Shown here one piece after another: positions 18,042-28,348 of a stretch of DNA of 64,000 bases (within the stretch, counting starts at the first letter, position 1; each line of letters starts with the position of its first letter). The stretch covers positions 62,001 through 126,000 of the forward strand of contig NZ_JJNZ01000017.1 of the NCBI RefSeq assembly GCF_000690055.1, written 5' to 3'. The notes under the pieces are model-generated. The model saw nothing but the letters and a program-made list of their open reading frames with translations, did not search any database and was not told the DNA's origin. Source of the DNA: Pseudoalteromonas fuliginea. GTDB lineage: Bacteria > Pseudomonadota > Gammaproteobacteria > Enterobacterales > Alteromonadaceae. The translations under genes and the position numbers were made by a program.

Positions 18042-18636
18042 TTTAAAAGCGTTTAGTGATATTGATTGGAATGAGATTGAACTTGATAATATTGGCGAAT
18101 GGCCAATTGCTGTTAAGGTTATTTGCGCTACATTTGTTGCTGCTTTAGTGCTGTTTTTTAGTTATAGCTTATTGGTATCTGATGAAATTGATAGTTACCA
18201 TAATGCGGTTACAAAAGAAGTTGAATTACGGACAACTTATCGTACCAAATATGCTGTAGCCAGCAGGCTTGATATTTATCGTGAACAAATGCTTAAAATG
18301 GAGGAGAAATTTTCTCAATTATTAAAGCGTTTACCTACCTCAAATGAAACCCCTGGTTTGTTAGATGATTTATCTTATGTGGGAACTACAAGTGGTTTAA
18401 CTTTTTTAAAGATTGGCTGGCTGCCAGAAGTTGAAAAAGAATTTTATACTGAGCTACCTATTAAAATAGAGGTTGTAGGTACTTATCATGAGTTTGGTGA
18501 ATTTGTGGGAAAAGTGGCTCAATTGCCGCGTATTGTGAGCTTACATGACTTTTCTATTTCATCCTCAGGCGAAAAGCAGTTAACATTTAGTGTGGTGGCA
18601 AAAACTTATCGCTATGAAGAAGGGGAGGTAAAGTGA
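18031..18636 (+). CDS. pilO: PilO, type IV pilus inner-membrane protein
   Basis: Partner of PilN in the periplasmic alignment ring. I take ATG 18031 (MNLDLKAFSDIDWNEIELDN), inside the last codons of pilN, rather than an earlier frame extension that would run through PilN coding sequence. One membrane segment lies near residues 24-46, followed by a coiled coil and a periplasmic domain. The 201-aa length fits PilO. The stop overlaps the GTG start of pilP. Confidence 0.95.
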   Translation: MNLDLKAFSDIDWNEIELDNIGEWPIAVKVICATFVAALVLFFSYSLLVSDEIDSYHNAVTKEVELRTTYRTKYAVASRLDIYREQMLKMEEKFSQLLKRLPTSNETPGLLDDLSYVGTTSGLTFLKIGWLPEVEKEFYTELPIKIEVVGTYHEFGEFVGKVAQLPRIVSLHDFSISSSGEKQLTFSVVAKTYRYEEGEVK

Positions 18637-19169
18637 AGCATTTTTCCTTTATTCCTATAGTTGCTCTCCTGCTAAGTGGTTGTAACGACGATACCTCAGA
18701 ACAAAAAGAGTTTATAGATCAAGTTAAAGCGAGTACGACTGCTAGAGTTGAAGCAATTCCTGAATTAACAAAGTTCGAGCATTTTGAATATAACGCTGGG
18801 CAGCTAAGGAGTCCTTTTGTGGCCCCGCAGCCTGAAATAATCCAAAACAAATTAACTCAAGTTAAAAATTGTTTACATCCGGATCCTGAACGCCAACGTG
18901 AAACCTTAGAAAAATACCCACTGGATAATTTATCTATGAAAGGAACAATCGGATCAAGTGGACAAGCTTGGGCGCTCATTACAGCTACAGACGATACTTT
19001 ACATCGTATTACAGTCGGTAATTATTTAGGTAGCTATGATGGCAAAGTACAATCAGTAAATAATGATTATATTGAGTTAATAGAATTAATCCCAGATGGG
19101 TCTGGTTGTTGGAAAGAGCGCCTGACTAAATTAGAAATGTTAGAGGCGGCAACCAATGGCGCAGGTTAA
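18633..19169 (+). CDS. pilP: PilP, type IV pilus lipoprotein
   Basis: Inner-membrane lipoprotein connecting PilNO to the PilQ secretin. It starts with GTG at 18633, overlapping the pilO stop. The lipobox LLSGC places the lipidated Cys at about residue 17. Downstream, the family blocks LRSPF and YPLDNLSMKGTIG are present, with the periplasmic beta domain at the C-terminus. At 178 aa it is of normal length, and it overlaps pilQ by 14 bases. Confidence 0.95.
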   Translation: MKHFSFIPIVALLLSGCNDDTSEQKEFIDQVKASTTARVEAIPELTKFEHFEYNAGQLRSPFVAPQPEIIQNKLTQVKNCLHPDPERQRETLEKYPLDNLSMKGTIGSSGQAWALITATDDTLHRITVGNYLGSYDGKVQSVNNDYIELIELIPDGSGCWKERLTKLEMLEAATNGAG

Positions 19170-21249
19170 TAACAAAAAAGGTAAGAACAAAATGCATAAG
19201 GGTGTACTTTGGCACAATCGTATTCAACGAGCACTATTTGCAACTTTAGCTCTGGTTATAGCCAATTCAGCTATTGCAGCGCCGTTGCTCTATGATATTC
19301 GTTATAACCCATTACTCAAGGGTGAAACCGAGTTGCAGCTGGTATTTGATGAAAAGTTAACGCAAGAACCAAAAATACAAGTATTTAATAGCCCGGCACG
19401 AATTGAAATGATGTTTGATTCGGCACAATTAGAGCAAGGTCTTGAAAATGTACAGGTAAACCAAGCTGGCATTAACAATGTTACTAATGTACTTACTGAT
19501 AAGGGATTAAAAGTAACAATAAATCTTACTCGTTTGAAAATCTATGAGACGGAAGTTAATAATAATTTAGTGTCTTTACGTGTTTCTGATAACCCATTAA
19601 CAGAGCAAGACGTTGATGATGAAGCAACTAGCTCTGATGCAGTGTCTGGAAATTATATCAATCGGATTCAGTCTATTGACTTTCGTCGGGGGGAGAAGGG
19701 CGAGGCAAAAATACTGGTGTTCTTACAAGATACGCAAGCCGCAATAGAAGTGCATGAAAGTGGTGGTAAAATTATTGCTGATTTTCATCATACAGATATT
19801 TTAGATGACTTACTGTATGAGTTAGATGTGCTCGATTTTGGCACCGTAGTAAGCAGCATTGAAACTTTTAAAGAAGATGGATTAAGCCGCGTTGTTATTG
19901 AACCAAATGCCGCTTTTACTTTTACCTACCAACAAATAGATAATATTCTTACTTTAACGGTGGAAAGAGACGAAACGCAAAATGCATATTTAGATGGCGG
20001 TAAAGATTACCAAGGCCGCCTAATGACATTAAATTTTCAAGATATTTCTGTTCGTGCAGTGTTACAAATCATAGCGGGCTATAATGATTTTAATTTAGTC
20101 ACTAGTGACTCGGTGACAGGTAATATTACATTACGCTTAGATGGCGTGCCTTGGGATCAGGCGCTTGATGTTGTTCTTAAAATTAAAGGCTTAGACAAGC
20201 GTATGGATGGTTCTATTTTGATGGTTGCGCCATCAGAAGAGCTTGCTGCACGTGAAGCTAAAGATTTACAAGCAAAGCAGAACGTAGAAAACTTAGAGCC
20301 GCTTTACAGTGAATACATTCGTTTAAACTACGCAAAAGCAGAAGAGTTTGCTGATTTATTAAAAACAGATACAAATAGTATTATCACTCAACGTGGTAGC
20401 GTATCTGTTGATAAGCGTACTAATACATTATTACTCAAAGATACGGCCAAAAGTATTGAGAGCGTGCGACGCATGGTCGAAACACTTGATATAGCGGTTA
20501 GACAGGTTGTAATCGAATCACGTATGGTAACCGTGCGTGATAATGTAACCGAAGATTTAGGTGTGCGCTGGGGGTTTAGCGACCAGCAGGGCAGTGATGG
20601 CATATCAGGTACACTTGAAGGCGCTAATACAATATCAAATGGTATCATTCCTGATATCTCTGATCGTTTAAACGTGAATTTACCCGTGACAAACCCATCA
20701 GCAAGTATCGGCATGCATATCGCCAAGTTAGCTAACGGTACTTTGATTGATTTAGAGTTAACAGCTCTTGAGGAAGAAAACAAAGGTGAGATTATTGCGA
20801 GCCCTCGTATTACTACTGCAAACCAACAACAAGCACGAATAGAGCAAGGTACTGAAATCCCTTATGTTGAGTCAGCTTCTAGTGGTGCGACAACGGTTAG
20901 CTTTAAAAAAGCAGTACTGAGTTTACAAGTAACCCCTCATATAACTCCTGATAATAAAGTTATTTTGGATTTAATTATTACTCAAGATACGCGAGGAGAT
21001 ACAGTTCAAACAGGAACTGGGCCAGCTGTTGCAATTGATACTCAGCAAATTCAGACACAAGTGCTAGTGGAAAATGGGCAAACAATCGTGCTCGGCGGTA
21101 TTTTTCAGCAGCAAATCATAAATTCGACTAAAAAAGTACCTCTACTTGGTGATATTCCGTACTTAGGAAGGCTGTTTAAGAGTACAAGTGAGTTTAACGA
21201 AAAGAGAGAATTACTTATTTTTGTAACACCAAAAATACAAATAGACTAA
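19156..21249 (+). CDS. pilQ: PilQ, type IV pilus secretin
   Basis: Outer-membrane multimeric channel through which the pilus exits. After a basic start there is a signal sequence ending near ANSAIAAP. Two AMIN peptidoglycan-binding domains follow (roughly residues 45-260), then STN/N0 and N1 domains, and the secretin core with VSFKKAVLSLQVTPHIT and IPYLGRLFKS. A second in-frame ATG 36 bases downstream could be the true start; the signal sequence is kept either way. At 697 aa it is a complete secretin and ends the operon. Confidence 0.96.
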   Translation: MAQVNNKKGKNKMHKGVLWHNRIQRALFATLALVIANSAIAAPLLYDIRYNPLLKGETELQLVFDEKLTQEPKIQVFNSPARIEMMFDSAQLEQGLENVQVNQAGINNVTNVLTDKGLKVTINLTRLKIYETEVNNNLVSLRVSDNPLTEQDVDDEATSSDAVSGNYINRIQSIDFRRGEKGEAKILVFLQDTQAAIEVHESGGKIIADFHHTDILDDLLYELDVLDFGTVVSSIETFKEDGLSRVVIEPNAAFTFTYQQIDNILTLTVERDETQNAYLDGGKDYQGRLMTLNFQDISVRAVLQIIAGYNDFNLVTSDSVTGNITLRLDGVPWDQALDVVLKIKGLDKRMDGSILMVAPSEELAAREAKDLQAKQNVENLEPLYSEYIRLNYAKAEEFADLLKTDTNSIITQRGSVSVDKRTNTLLLKDTAKSIESVRRMVETLDIAVRQVVIESRMVTVRDNVTEDLGVRWGFSDQQGSDGISGTLEGANTISNGIIPDISDRLNVNLPVTNPSASIGMHIAKLANGTLIDLELTALEEENKGEIIASPRITTANQQQARIEQGTEIPYVESASSGATTVSFKKAVLSLQVTPHITPDNKVILDLIITQDTRGDTVQTGTGPAVAIDTQQIQTQVLVENGQTIVLGGIFQQQIINSTKKVPLLGDIPYLGRLFKSTSEFNEKRELLIFVTPKIQID

Positions 21250-21327
21250 AATTAGGCGTATTTTTGTTAACCAATGGGCGATTATTCAGATTAATTGCTC
21301 GTTATATGGCTTTTTATTCTAATTGAC

Positions 21328-21357
21328 TTGAAATACCCCAGCAATTACTGAGATAAT
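21328..21357 (+). promoter_or_regulatory. Candidate promoter for aroK-aroB-damX
   Basis: TTGAAA, 18-base spacer, GATAAT, about 75 bases before the aroK start. Boxes match sigma-70 at four and five positions; no supporting data beyond sequence. Confidence 0.45.
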
Positions 21358-21433
21358 CCCCTCCTTAATTTTGGGGCCAGGTCGTTAGGCGGGGTTTTAT
21401 TTCAAATTTTAGAGTTCGTTTGTACTAAAAGAT

Positions 21434-21952
21434 ATGGCTGAGAAACGTAATATATTTCTAATTGGCCCCATGGGGGCTGGAAAAAGCACAATTGGTCGTC
21501 ACATTGCCGATCAATTACACCTTGAATTTGTTGATTCTGATCAAGAAATCGAACGCCGTACCGGTGCAGATATTGCCTGGGTGTTTGATCTTGAAGGTGA
21601 AGAAGGCTTTAGACTTCGTGAAGAATCTGTTATTGGCGACTTAACTGAGATGCAAGGTATTGTACTTGCAACTGGTGGTGGTTCAGTAATGAGTAAAGAA
21701 GTTCGAAACAAGCTTTCTGCTCGCGGTATAGTAGTATACCTAGAGACACCTATAGAAAAGCAAGTTGCACGCACACAACGCGACAAGCGTCGCCCATTGC
21801 TGCAAACTGAAGAAGCACCTCGTGATGTACTAGAGCGCTTAGCAGAAGAACGCGAACCGTTATATAAAGAAGTGGCTGATTTTGTTGTACGCACTGATGA
21901 GCAAAGCGCTAAAGTTGTTGCTAACCAAATCATCGAGAAATTAGATTTTTAA
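21434..21952 (+). CDS. aroK: Shikimate kinase I
   Basis: Phosphorylates shikimate at the 3-hydroxyl in the chorismate pathway. P-loop GPMGAGKST is at residues 11-19; [15 protein letters not shown] and the GGGSV motif bind shikimate, and [10 protein letters not shown] is the lid. The start [14 protein letters not shown] and the 172-aa length match E. coli AroK closely. It begins the aroK-aroB-damX-dam cluster, a widely conserved gammaproteobacterial order. Confidence 0.98.
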   Translation: MAEKRNIFLIGPMGAGKSTIGRHIADQLHLEFVDSDQEIERRTGADIAWVFDLEGEEGFRLREESVIGDLTEMQGIVLATGGGSVMSKEVRNKLSARGIVVYLETPIEKQVARTQRDKRRPLLQTEEAPRDVLERLAEEREPLYKEVADFVVRTDEQSAKVVANQIIEKLDF

Positions 21953-21978
21953 AAACCAATAATAAAGGAAGACTGAGC

Positions 21979-23049
21979 ATGCTTGAATTAACTGTTAATT
22001 TGGACGAGCGAAGTTATCCTATATATATTGGTCAATCTGCACTTCAAGATAATGGCCGCCTAATTCACTACATTGGTGATTGTCGGCCTATCATCATTAC
22101 TAATGACACAGTTGCACCTTTATATCTACAAGGGCTACTTGATTCGTTAGCTGAGCTAAAACCACTCTCTTTTGTCATACCTGACGGTGAGCAATACAAA
22201 TCACTAGAATGGTTTGAAAAAATATCTGCTTTTTTACTCCAAAATAACTGCGGTCGTGATACGTGCTTAATTGCATTAGGTGGTGGTGTTATAGGTGACT
22301 TAACTGGGTTTGTAGCTGCATGTTACCAACGCGGTGTGCCATTTATTCAAATACCAACCACATTGTTATCGCAAGTAGACTCATCAGTTGGTGGTAAAAC
22401 AGCTGTAAATCATCCTTTAGGTAAAAATATGATTGGGGCATTTTATCAGCCACAAGCGGTTTTTATTGATACCAAATCTTTGCATACGCTACCAGCAAGA
22501 GAGTTTGCTGCCGGTATGGCTGAGGTTATAAAATATGGATTGATTTATGATACTGAATTATTTAGTTATTTAGAAAAAAACGTAAAAGACTTACAGCAAT
22601 TAAATGAAGCGTGTTTACAGCATATTATTTTTAGATGTTGTGAAATTAAAGCTTTAATTGTTGCTCAAGATGAAAAAGAGCAAGGCCTTAGGGCACTTTT
22701 GAATCTGGGTCATACATTTGCCCATGCGATTGAAGCGCAGATGGGTTACGGTATTTGGCTACATGGTGAAGCTGTTGCAACAGGAATGGTGCTTGCCGCA
22801 CAACTTGCTCATACACGCAAAGACTTGAGTGCTGATGAAGTGGCACGTATTATTGATGTTATTACGCAATATAACTTACCAACTAAAATACCTACAGAAA
22901 TGACAAGCGAGCAGTTTTTAACGCATATGCGTAAAGACAAAAAGAATAAAAAAGGTACAATTCGGTTTATTTTACCAACCCAATTTGGTCAATGCGCATT
23001 AGTTGATGATGTATCTGACGACCAAGTTCGAGCCTTAATCGAGCAATAA
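21979..23049 (+). CDS. aroB: 3-dehydroquinate synthase
   Basis: NAD- and metal-dependent cyclisation of DAHP to 3-dehydroquinate, the second step to chorismate. DGEQYKSLEW, GRDTCLIALGGGVIGDLTGF and the metal-site region NLGHTFAHAIE are all present. At 356 aa it is full length. It follows aroK by 26 bases and its stop directly abuts the damX start, so these are one transcript. Confidence 0.98.
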   Translation: MLELTVNLDERSYPIYIGQSALQDNGRLIHYIGDCRPIIITNDTVAPLYLQGLLDSLAELKPLSFVIPDGEQYKSLEWFEKISAFLLQNNCGRDTCLIALGGGVIGDLTGFVAACYQRGVPFIQIPTTLLSQVDSSVGGKTAVNHPLGKNMIGAFYQPQAVFIDTKSLHTLPAREFAAGMAEVIKYGLIYDTELFSYLEKNVKDLQQLNEACLQHIIFRCCEIKALIVAQDEKEQGLRALLNLGHTFAHAIEAQMGYGIWLHGEAVATGMVLAAQLAHTRKDLSADEVARIIDVITQYNLPTKIPTEMTSEQFLTHMRKDKKNKKGTIRFILPTQFGQCALVDDVSDDQVRALIEQ

Positions 23050-24348
23050 ATGCAGTCACAAATTTTACCAAGCCGTGCGGCTTTGGTGGATAGAATCGCA
23101 TTGCAATTTGAATACGGGCAAAACCTTATCGTTTTACTTGGCACATCAGGGCTAGGTAAAAGTTATATGCTCGAAACCTTCATTACCGATAAATATAATG
23201 ACTTCAATAAAGCTTTTGTACAAGTAACAGGAAAAATGACTGATACTCAGCTTATGAGTCAGTTATTAGAACAAAGCTTTAATGCTCCTTTGGTGGATCA
23301 TAACTTAAGCTTATCTGAAAACTATTATCAATTGCTTCAACAGCAAACATGTGGGCCTTGTTTGTGGGTGCTTGACGGTGGTAGACATCTCTCAGAAGAA
23401 ATACTCATTGAGCTTGAGTCATTGGCTAAAATGAGTCCAAGTACCTTGTATATTATGGTCGCTTCACAATCAAAACTGTTTTTTAATGATGTTGTTGAAA
23501 TTTATTTAGAGCCTTTAAGTCTACGAGAAAGTAAGCAGCTTATGAGTTGGTACTTCACTGCTCTTCCTTATGACGAGGATCCTGTTTTCCAGACTTTTTT
23601 GTCTGAAGCTCGAGGGAATCCTAGTTTATTGTTGGCATGGCAACCCACTGAACATGTGGCAGATTTTACAGTTAAAGATAAAGTATCGTGGCGATTACAC
23701 TTATTAACTTTACTGTTGATAATAATGTTCTTAATTATAGGTTTATTGTATAAATCAAATATGACGCAATGGTGGCAGCAATATCATCAGCAGGAGCAAC
23801 CTGAGTTGCTAACGTTAGCCATTCCAGTGAGCGAAGTAAGTAATCGACTCATGCCTCCTAATGAAGCGCCTATCCCCCAAATACTTCCAGATGTAATAAA
23901 CGAGACGAAGCTTAAAGAGCACCAGAATGATGTGCCCGCAATTATGCAAAGCTTAAAAAAAACGAGCGTAAAAACGGAACGGTTAGCTACAAATATAAAA
24001 ATAGCTGAAGAGCCACCTAAACCGCAAGTGAAGAATGAACAATCAGATGTTGAAAAGAATTGGTACTTACAACAGCCTACTCACCACATTGTAATTCAGT
24101 TATTAGCCGTAACACAGCAGCAAATTAGTATTGAGTTTATGACTAAATATGAACTGGAAGGTGAGGCCTATACTTATCAAACTAAAAGAAACAACAAAAT
24201 TTGGTGGGTAGTTACGTTTGGTAATTTTGCGAGTTTAGAGGATGCAAAATTGGCAATGAAAACATTGCCTTCTGACATTTTAAAAAATAAACCTTTTTAT
24301 AAAAAAATTAGCAAAATAAAACAAGAAATAGCACTAGTTGATCAGTAA
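23050..24348 (+). CDS. damX: DamX-like SPOR-domain protein
   Basis: Membrane protein that accumulates at the septal ring. The N-terminal half is an AAA-like ATPase domain with the P-loop GTSGLGKS (about 31-38) and a VLDGG Walker-B-like segment. One membrane segment lies at about 217-237 (HLLTLLLIIMFLIIGLLY), a disordered linker follows, and the C-terminal 80 residues form a SPOR domain. The ATPase part is longer than in enteric DamX, which has only a degenerate cytoplasmic region. Location between aroB and dam supports the name. Confidence 0.9.
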   Translation: MQSQILPSRAALVDRIALQFEYGQNLIVLLGTSGLGKSYMLETFITDKYNDFNKAFVQVTGKMTDTQLMSQLLEQSFNAPLVDHNLSLSENYYQLLQQQTCGPCLWVLDGGRHLSEEILIELESLAKMSPSTLYIMVASQSKLFFNDVVEIYLEPLSLRESKQLMSWYFTALPYDEDPVFQTFLSEARGNPSLLLAWQPTEHVADFTVKDKVSWRLHLLTLLLIIMFLIIGLLYKSNMTQWWQQYHQQEQPELLTLAIPVSEVSNRLMPPNEAPIPQILPDVINETKLKEHQNDVPAIMQSLKKTSVKTERLATNIKIAEEPPKPQVKNEQSDVEKNWYLQQPTHHIVIQLLAVTQQQISIEFMTKYELEGEAYTYQTKRNNKIWWVVTFGNFASLEDAKLAMKTLPSDILKNKPFYKKISKIKQEIALVDQ

Positions 24349-24401
24349 ATTAAATCGCTTTAGTGTAAAATCGCGTAACACCAGATTGAAGTAAAGAGCC
24401 A

Positions 24402-25271
24402 ATGCAGCAAAAGAGTAGAGCCTTCCTTAAATGGGCTGGCGGAAAATACAGCCTCGTTGATGATATTAACGCGCGACTAAACCAAGCAAGCAAGCATGCA
24501 GACACTTTGGTTGAACCTTTTGTTGGTGCTGGATCGGTGTTTTTAAATAGTAATTTTAAACATTATATTCTTAATGATATAAATGCAGATTTAATAAACT
24601 TATACAAAGAACTAAGAAATTCACCAGATGAGTTTATTAGTGATGCAAAAAAGCTATTTGTTGATTTGAATAACCATCCTGACGCTTACTATGAGTATCG
24701 TGTACAGTTTAATCAAAGCCGCGATGTATATGAGCGATCAATGTTATTTTTGTACATGAACCGCTATGGTTATAACGGGTTGTGTAGATACAACTTAAAA
24801 GGTATTTTTAATGTGCCTTTCGGTAAATATAAAAAGCCTTATTTTCCTGAAAAAGAAATGTATTTTTTTGCCGCGAAAGCTCAGCAAGCAACTTTCACCT
24901 GTTTAGATTACGATGATGTATTTAAATTGGTACCCGAGAATGCAGTTATCTATTGCGACCCGCCATATGTACCCTTAAGTAAAACTGCATCATTCACCTC
25001 TTATGCAAAGGGTGGCTTTAATTTAGATGATCAGGCTAACTTAGCTAATTTGGCAGAGCGGGCAGCATTTGAAAATAATACACCAGTACTTATATCTAAC
25101 CACGATACAGTATGGACACGAAAGATTTATAGCCAGGCATCATTGGATCAAATTCAAGTAAAGCGGACTATTAGCCCTAAAGGCGGTTCTCGTAATAAAG
25201 TAGATGAGTTAATGGCTATGTATTTACCACTAAAGCAACAATCGCGTAAATCGAAAATACAAAAACTATAA
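24402..25271 (+). CDS. dam: DNA adenine methylase (Dam)
   Basis: Methylates adenine in GATC, acting in mismatch repair and replication control. AFLKWAGGKYSLVDDI opens the protein, EPFVGAGSVFLN is the SAM-binding motif and DPPY (from Asp186) the catalytic motif. It has 289 residues against 278 in E. coli, the excess being a basic tail KQQSRKSKIQKL. Its last 56 bases overlap, tail to tail, the DUF2970 gene on the other strand. Confidence 0.98.
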   Translation: MQQKSRAFLKWAGGKYSLVDDINARLNQASKHADTLVEPFVGAGSVFLNSNFKHYILNDINADLINLYKELRNSPDEFISDAKKLFVDLNNHPDAYYEYRVQFNQSRDVYERSMLFLYMNRYGYNGLCRYNLKGIFNVPFGKYKKPYFPEKEMYFFAAKAQQATFTCLDYDDVFKLVPENAVIYCDPPYVPLSKTASFTSYAKGGFNLDDQANLANLAERAAFENNTPVLISNHDTVWTRKIYSQASLDQIQVKRTISPKGGSRNKVDELMAMYLPLKQQSRKSKIQKL

Positions 25272-25401
25272 AAAGCACAATCGCAATTATAATTATTGAA
25301 TATGGAGAGTGTTTTTTGAAGTCTGAATTGCGTTTGCTTTCTGATTGAACGCCAAAAAATGCTGCTAGCACACTTTGTAACGCGCTAAAAAATTGCAGCA
25401 T
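25216..25401 (-). CDS. DUF2970 small membrane protein
   Basis: A 61-residue protein with the DUF2970 pattern: an N-terminal amphipathic part SALQSVLAAFFGVQSE, a short polar link, and one C-terminal membrane segment (about 36-58, IIIIAIVLFIVFVFSIYAIV). Function is unknown in the family. It starts four bases after the neighbouring 99-residue gene ends, so the two probably form an operon, and it overlaps the end of dam convergently. Confidence 0.8.
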   Translation of the reverse strand: MLQFFSALQSVLAAFFGVQSESKRNSDFKKHSPYSIIIIAIVLFIVFVFSIYAIVALVVNT

Positions 25402-25405
25402 TATA

Positions 25406-25705
25406 TTAAAATAGAGGATTTAAAGATGGCGCTTTTTTCGAATCATCTGAGCTGGTAAGTAGTTCTAATAAATCTAAATAATGAAACTGCGCACTTCTAC
25501 TATCACCAGTAATCCACGAAACCCAAGATGAATCCTCTTCTATCTTAATACACACTTCTGCAGTATTTTTAGAAACCACAGATAGATTTTGATAATGGCA
25601 ATTATTTACTGAGCTAATTTCTGGCTCAGAATTTGGAGAGAAACTAAACGCCCCAATAAACAATAATGCCGATGCAATTAATATCCCTGTTTTAAAAGCT
25701 CGCAT
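25406..25705 (-). CDS. Hypothetical exported protein, 99 aa
   Basis: I do not recognise this protein. It has a basic start and hydrophobic segment (residues 7-22, GILIASALLFIGAF) that could be an uncleaved anchor or a signal sequence, followed by about 75 polar residues with two cysteines, likely facing the periplasm. It is directly upstream of the DUF2970 gene on the minus strand. Confidence 0.6.
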   Translation of the reverse strand: MRAFKTGILIASALLFIGAFSFSPNSEPEISSVNNCHYQNLSVVSKNTAEVCIKIEEDSSWVSWITGDSRSAQFHYLDLLELLTSSDDSKKAPSLNPLF

Positions 25706-25921
25706 ATGTAGGCCTAATTATTTGTTACTTTTTTAATCATACCAAAGGTTGGTTAAATAACAAACTTAAATATTTAAGATAATAGTGAATAATTATTAAA
25801 AATAATAACTTAACTATTCTTTTTAATTTTAGGGATCCATCATTATCTTTTATCCGTTCTTGGGTAACTTCATTAATTAAGTTACATTAACGAAATATAC
25901 TATTTATTGATGGAGTTAATC

Positions 25922-26605
25922 ATGTTTAACCCAGAGCAAAAATATTTAATTGCCCCTTCTATATTGTCCGCTGATTTTGCAAAACTAGGCGAAGATGTTG
26001 ATAAAGTACTCGATGCGGGTGCTGACGTGGTTCATTTTGATGTGATGGATAATCACTATGTACCTAATCTCACAATTGGCCCAATGGTGTGTAAAGCACT
26101 CAGAGATTACGGTATAACAGCACCTATCGACGTACATTTAATGGTTAAACCTGTAGATAGTCTTATTCCACTGTTTGCAGAGGCTGGCGCATCAATTATT
26201 ACTTTTCATCCAGAAGCCAGTGAACACGTTGATCGTACAATACAGTTAATTAAAGATCATGGCTGTAAAGCAGGCTTAGTGTTTAACCCTGCAACGAGTC
26301 TAAGTTACTTAGATCATGTTATTGATAAGCTAGATACCATTTTACTAATGTCGGTTAACCCAGGTTTTGGCGGGCAAAGCTTTATCCCTCATACGCTTGA
26401 AAAATTACGCCAAGCTAAGCAACGCATTATTGAATCGGGTCGAGATATTCGCTTAGAGGTTGATGGTGGCATTAAAGTCGATAATATTGCAGCAGCAGCA
26501 CAAGCAGGCGCTGACATGTTTGTGGCAGGCTCCGCTATTTTTAACCAACCTGATTACAAAGTGGTGATTGATCAAATGCGTGAGCAGCTTGGAAGTGTAA
26601 AATAA
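25922..26605 (+). CDS. rpe: Ribulose-phosphate 3-epimerase
   Basis: Interconverts ribulose 5-phosphate and xylulose 5-phosphate in the pentose phosphate and Calvin pathways. TIM barrel with metal ligands in [16 protein letters not shown] and VDGGI. I choose ATG 25922 ([19 protein letters not shown]), with GGAG at 25912-25915 seven bases upstream; earlier in-frame starts would include that site. The 227-aa product matches the family. The stop overlaps the gph start by one base (TAATG). Confidence 0.97.
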   Translation: MFNPEQKYLIAPSILSADFAKLGEDVDKVLDAGADVVHFDVMDNHYVPNLTIGPMVCKALRDYGITAPIDVHLMVKPVDSLIPLFAEAGASIITFHPEASEHVDRTIQLIKDHGCKAGLVFNPATSLSYLDHVIDKLDTILLMSVNPGFGGQSFIPHTLEKLRQAKQRIIESGRDIRLEVDGGIKVDNIAAAAQAGADMFVAGSAIFNQPDYKVVIDQMREQLGSVK

Positions 26606-27270
26606 TGAAGTACGACGTCGCCTTATTTGATTTAGATGGTACTTTGGTTGATAGCGTTTACGACTTGTATATTGCAATTAACCTAACCTTGAGTGACCTC
26701 GCTTTTCCTATCGTTAGCCAACGCTTAGTTGAAAGCTGGGTAGGTAATGGCATAGAAGTACTCGTTAAGCGTGCTTTGAGTGGCGATATGCAGGTGAGTG
26801 AACATTTAGACGAGTCACTTAGTGATAAAGCAATATCACGGTTTTATAAGCACTATGAACAACAAGTTGGTGAGTATAGTGTGCTGTACCAACACGTGGA
26901 AACTGGGCTTGCAGCACTTCGTGGTATGCCAAAAGCACTAATCACTAATAAGTCTCGAATATTTACAGAAAAACTACTCGATAAACTGGCACTAACGAGT
27001 CATTTTGATGTGATTGTATGCGGTGACGACATGGCAAAAAAACCGTCGCCAGAACCATTGCTATTTGCCTGCAAAAAACTAAATGCGGAGCCTAATAAAG
27101 CAATAATGATAGGTGATTCTAAAAGCGATATACTTGCAGCTAAAGCCGCTAATATAGACGTAATTGCACTTAGTTATGGCTATAACCAAGGTGAAAATCT
27201 TAAGGATTACAATCCACAGTACCTATGCGATAACTTCTTAGATATAATACCTGTTCTAACGCAGCGTTAA
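26605..27270 (+). CDS. gph: Phosphoglycolate phosphatase
   Basis: HAD-superfamily hydrolase removing phosphate from 2-phosphoglycolate. Motif I FDLDGTLVDS (residues 8-17), motif II ITNKS, and motif III/IV KPSPEPLLFAC with MIGDSKSDILAAKAAN. Its 221 aa are slightly short but complete. It is coupled to rpe by a one-base overlap, followed by trpS, an order shared with E. coli (dam-rpe-gph-trpS). Confidence 0.95.
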   Translation: MKYDVALFDLDGTLVDSVYDLYIAINLTLSDLAFPIVSQRLVESWVGNGIEVLVKRALSGDMQVSEHLDESLSDKAISRFYKHYEQQVGEYSVLYQHVETGLAALRGMPKALITNKSRIFTEKLLDKLALTSHFDVIVCGDDMAKKPSPEPLLFACKKLNAEPNKAIMIGDSKSDILAAKAANIDVIALSYGYNQGENLKDYNPQYLCDNFLDIIPVLTQR

Positions 27271-27302
27271 ATATTATTCATTAAGCAAAATAAAGGAAAA
27301 TC

Positions 27303-28307
27303 ATGAGTAAACCAGTAGTTTTAAGCGGCATTCAGCCAACCGGTGGTATGACAATAGGCAACTATGTTGGCGCTATTAACCAGTGGCTAAAGTTACAGGA
27401 AGACCACGAAAGTTTCTTTATGTTAGTAGACTTACACGCTATTACTGTTCGCCAAGAGCCTGAATTACTGCGCTCTCGCGTGTTAGATGGTATTGCTCTT
27501 TACGCGGCATGTGGCATTGATCCTGAAAAATCTGCGTTATTTGTACAATCACAAGTACCTGAGCACGCACAGTTAGCATGGGTATTAAATTGTTACGCGC
27601 AAATGGGTGAGCTTAATCGAATGACTCAGTTTAAAGACAAGTCATCTAAGCATGCAAATAACGTAAACGTGGGCTTATTTTCATATCCGGTATTACAGGC
27701 TGCGGATATTTTATTATACCAAGCTGATCAAGTACCAGTAGGGGATGACCAAAAGCAGCATTTAGAGCTGACTCGCGATATAGCCACACGCTTTAATAAT
27801 TTATATGGCGACGTATTTAAATTACCAGAACCGTACATTCCACAGTTTGGTGCACGCGTAATGAGCTTGCAAGATCCACTTAAAAAGATGTCTAAGTCTG
27901 ACGAAAACCCAAATGGTTACATCATGTTATTAGATGAGCCTAAACAAATTGTGAAAAAGCTTAAAAAAGCAGTAACTGATTCAGATGAACAAGCACGTAT
28001 TTATTTTGATCGCACAGAAAAGCCTGGCGTATCAAACTTGCTTACTTTATTGAGTGTTGCAACTAAACGTTCAATTGAAGACCTAGTGCCTGAGTATGAA
28101 GATAAAATGTATGGCCACCTGAAAAAAGACACTGCCGATGCAATTGTCAACATGATTGAGCCAATTCAAGCACGCTTTAAAGAAATCAGAGAAGATCAAA
28201 ACCTACTTGATGGCATAATGAAGTCAGGTGCTGAAAAAGCAAGTGTACGTGCTGAGAAAACATTGAAATCGGTATACGATGCGCTTGGTTTTATTCCTCG
28301 CGGGTAA
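27303..28307 (+). CDS. trpS: Tryptophanyl-tRNA synthetase
   Basis: Class I synthetase charging tRNA-Trp. The HIGH-equivalent TIGN lies in [17 protein letters not shown] near the start, and the KMSKS loop is [12 protein letters not shown]. The 334-aa length matches E. coli. AAGGAAA precedes the start. It ends the rpe-gph-trpS unit at a strong terminator. Confidence 0.98.
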   Translation: MSKPVVLSGIQPTGGMTIGNYVGAINQWLKLQEDHESFFMLVDLHAITVRQEPELLRSRVLDGIALYAACGIDPEKSALFVQSQVPEHAQLAWVLNCYAQMGELNRMTQFKDKSSKHANNVNVGLFSYPVLQAADILLYQADQVPVGDDQKQHLELTRDIATRFNNLYGDVFKLPEPYIPQFGARVMSLQDPLKKMSKSDENPNGYIMLLDEPKQIVKKLKKAVTDSDEQARIYFDRTEKPGVSNLLTLLSVATKRSIEDLVPEYEDKMYGHLKKDTADAIVNMIEPIQARFKEIREDQNLLDGIMKSGAEKASVRAEKTLKSVYDALGFIPRG

Positions 28308-28320
28308 GTTTATTAAAATA

Positions 28321-28348
28321 AAAAATGCCGCTTGTTAGCGGCATTTTT
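28321..28348. terminator. Terminator after trpS
   Basis: Stem AAAAATGCCGC / GCGGCATTTTT with loop TTGTTA. A-run and T-run on either side let it work in both directions; it also lies directly after the minus-strand 24-codon frame. Confidence 0.92.
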
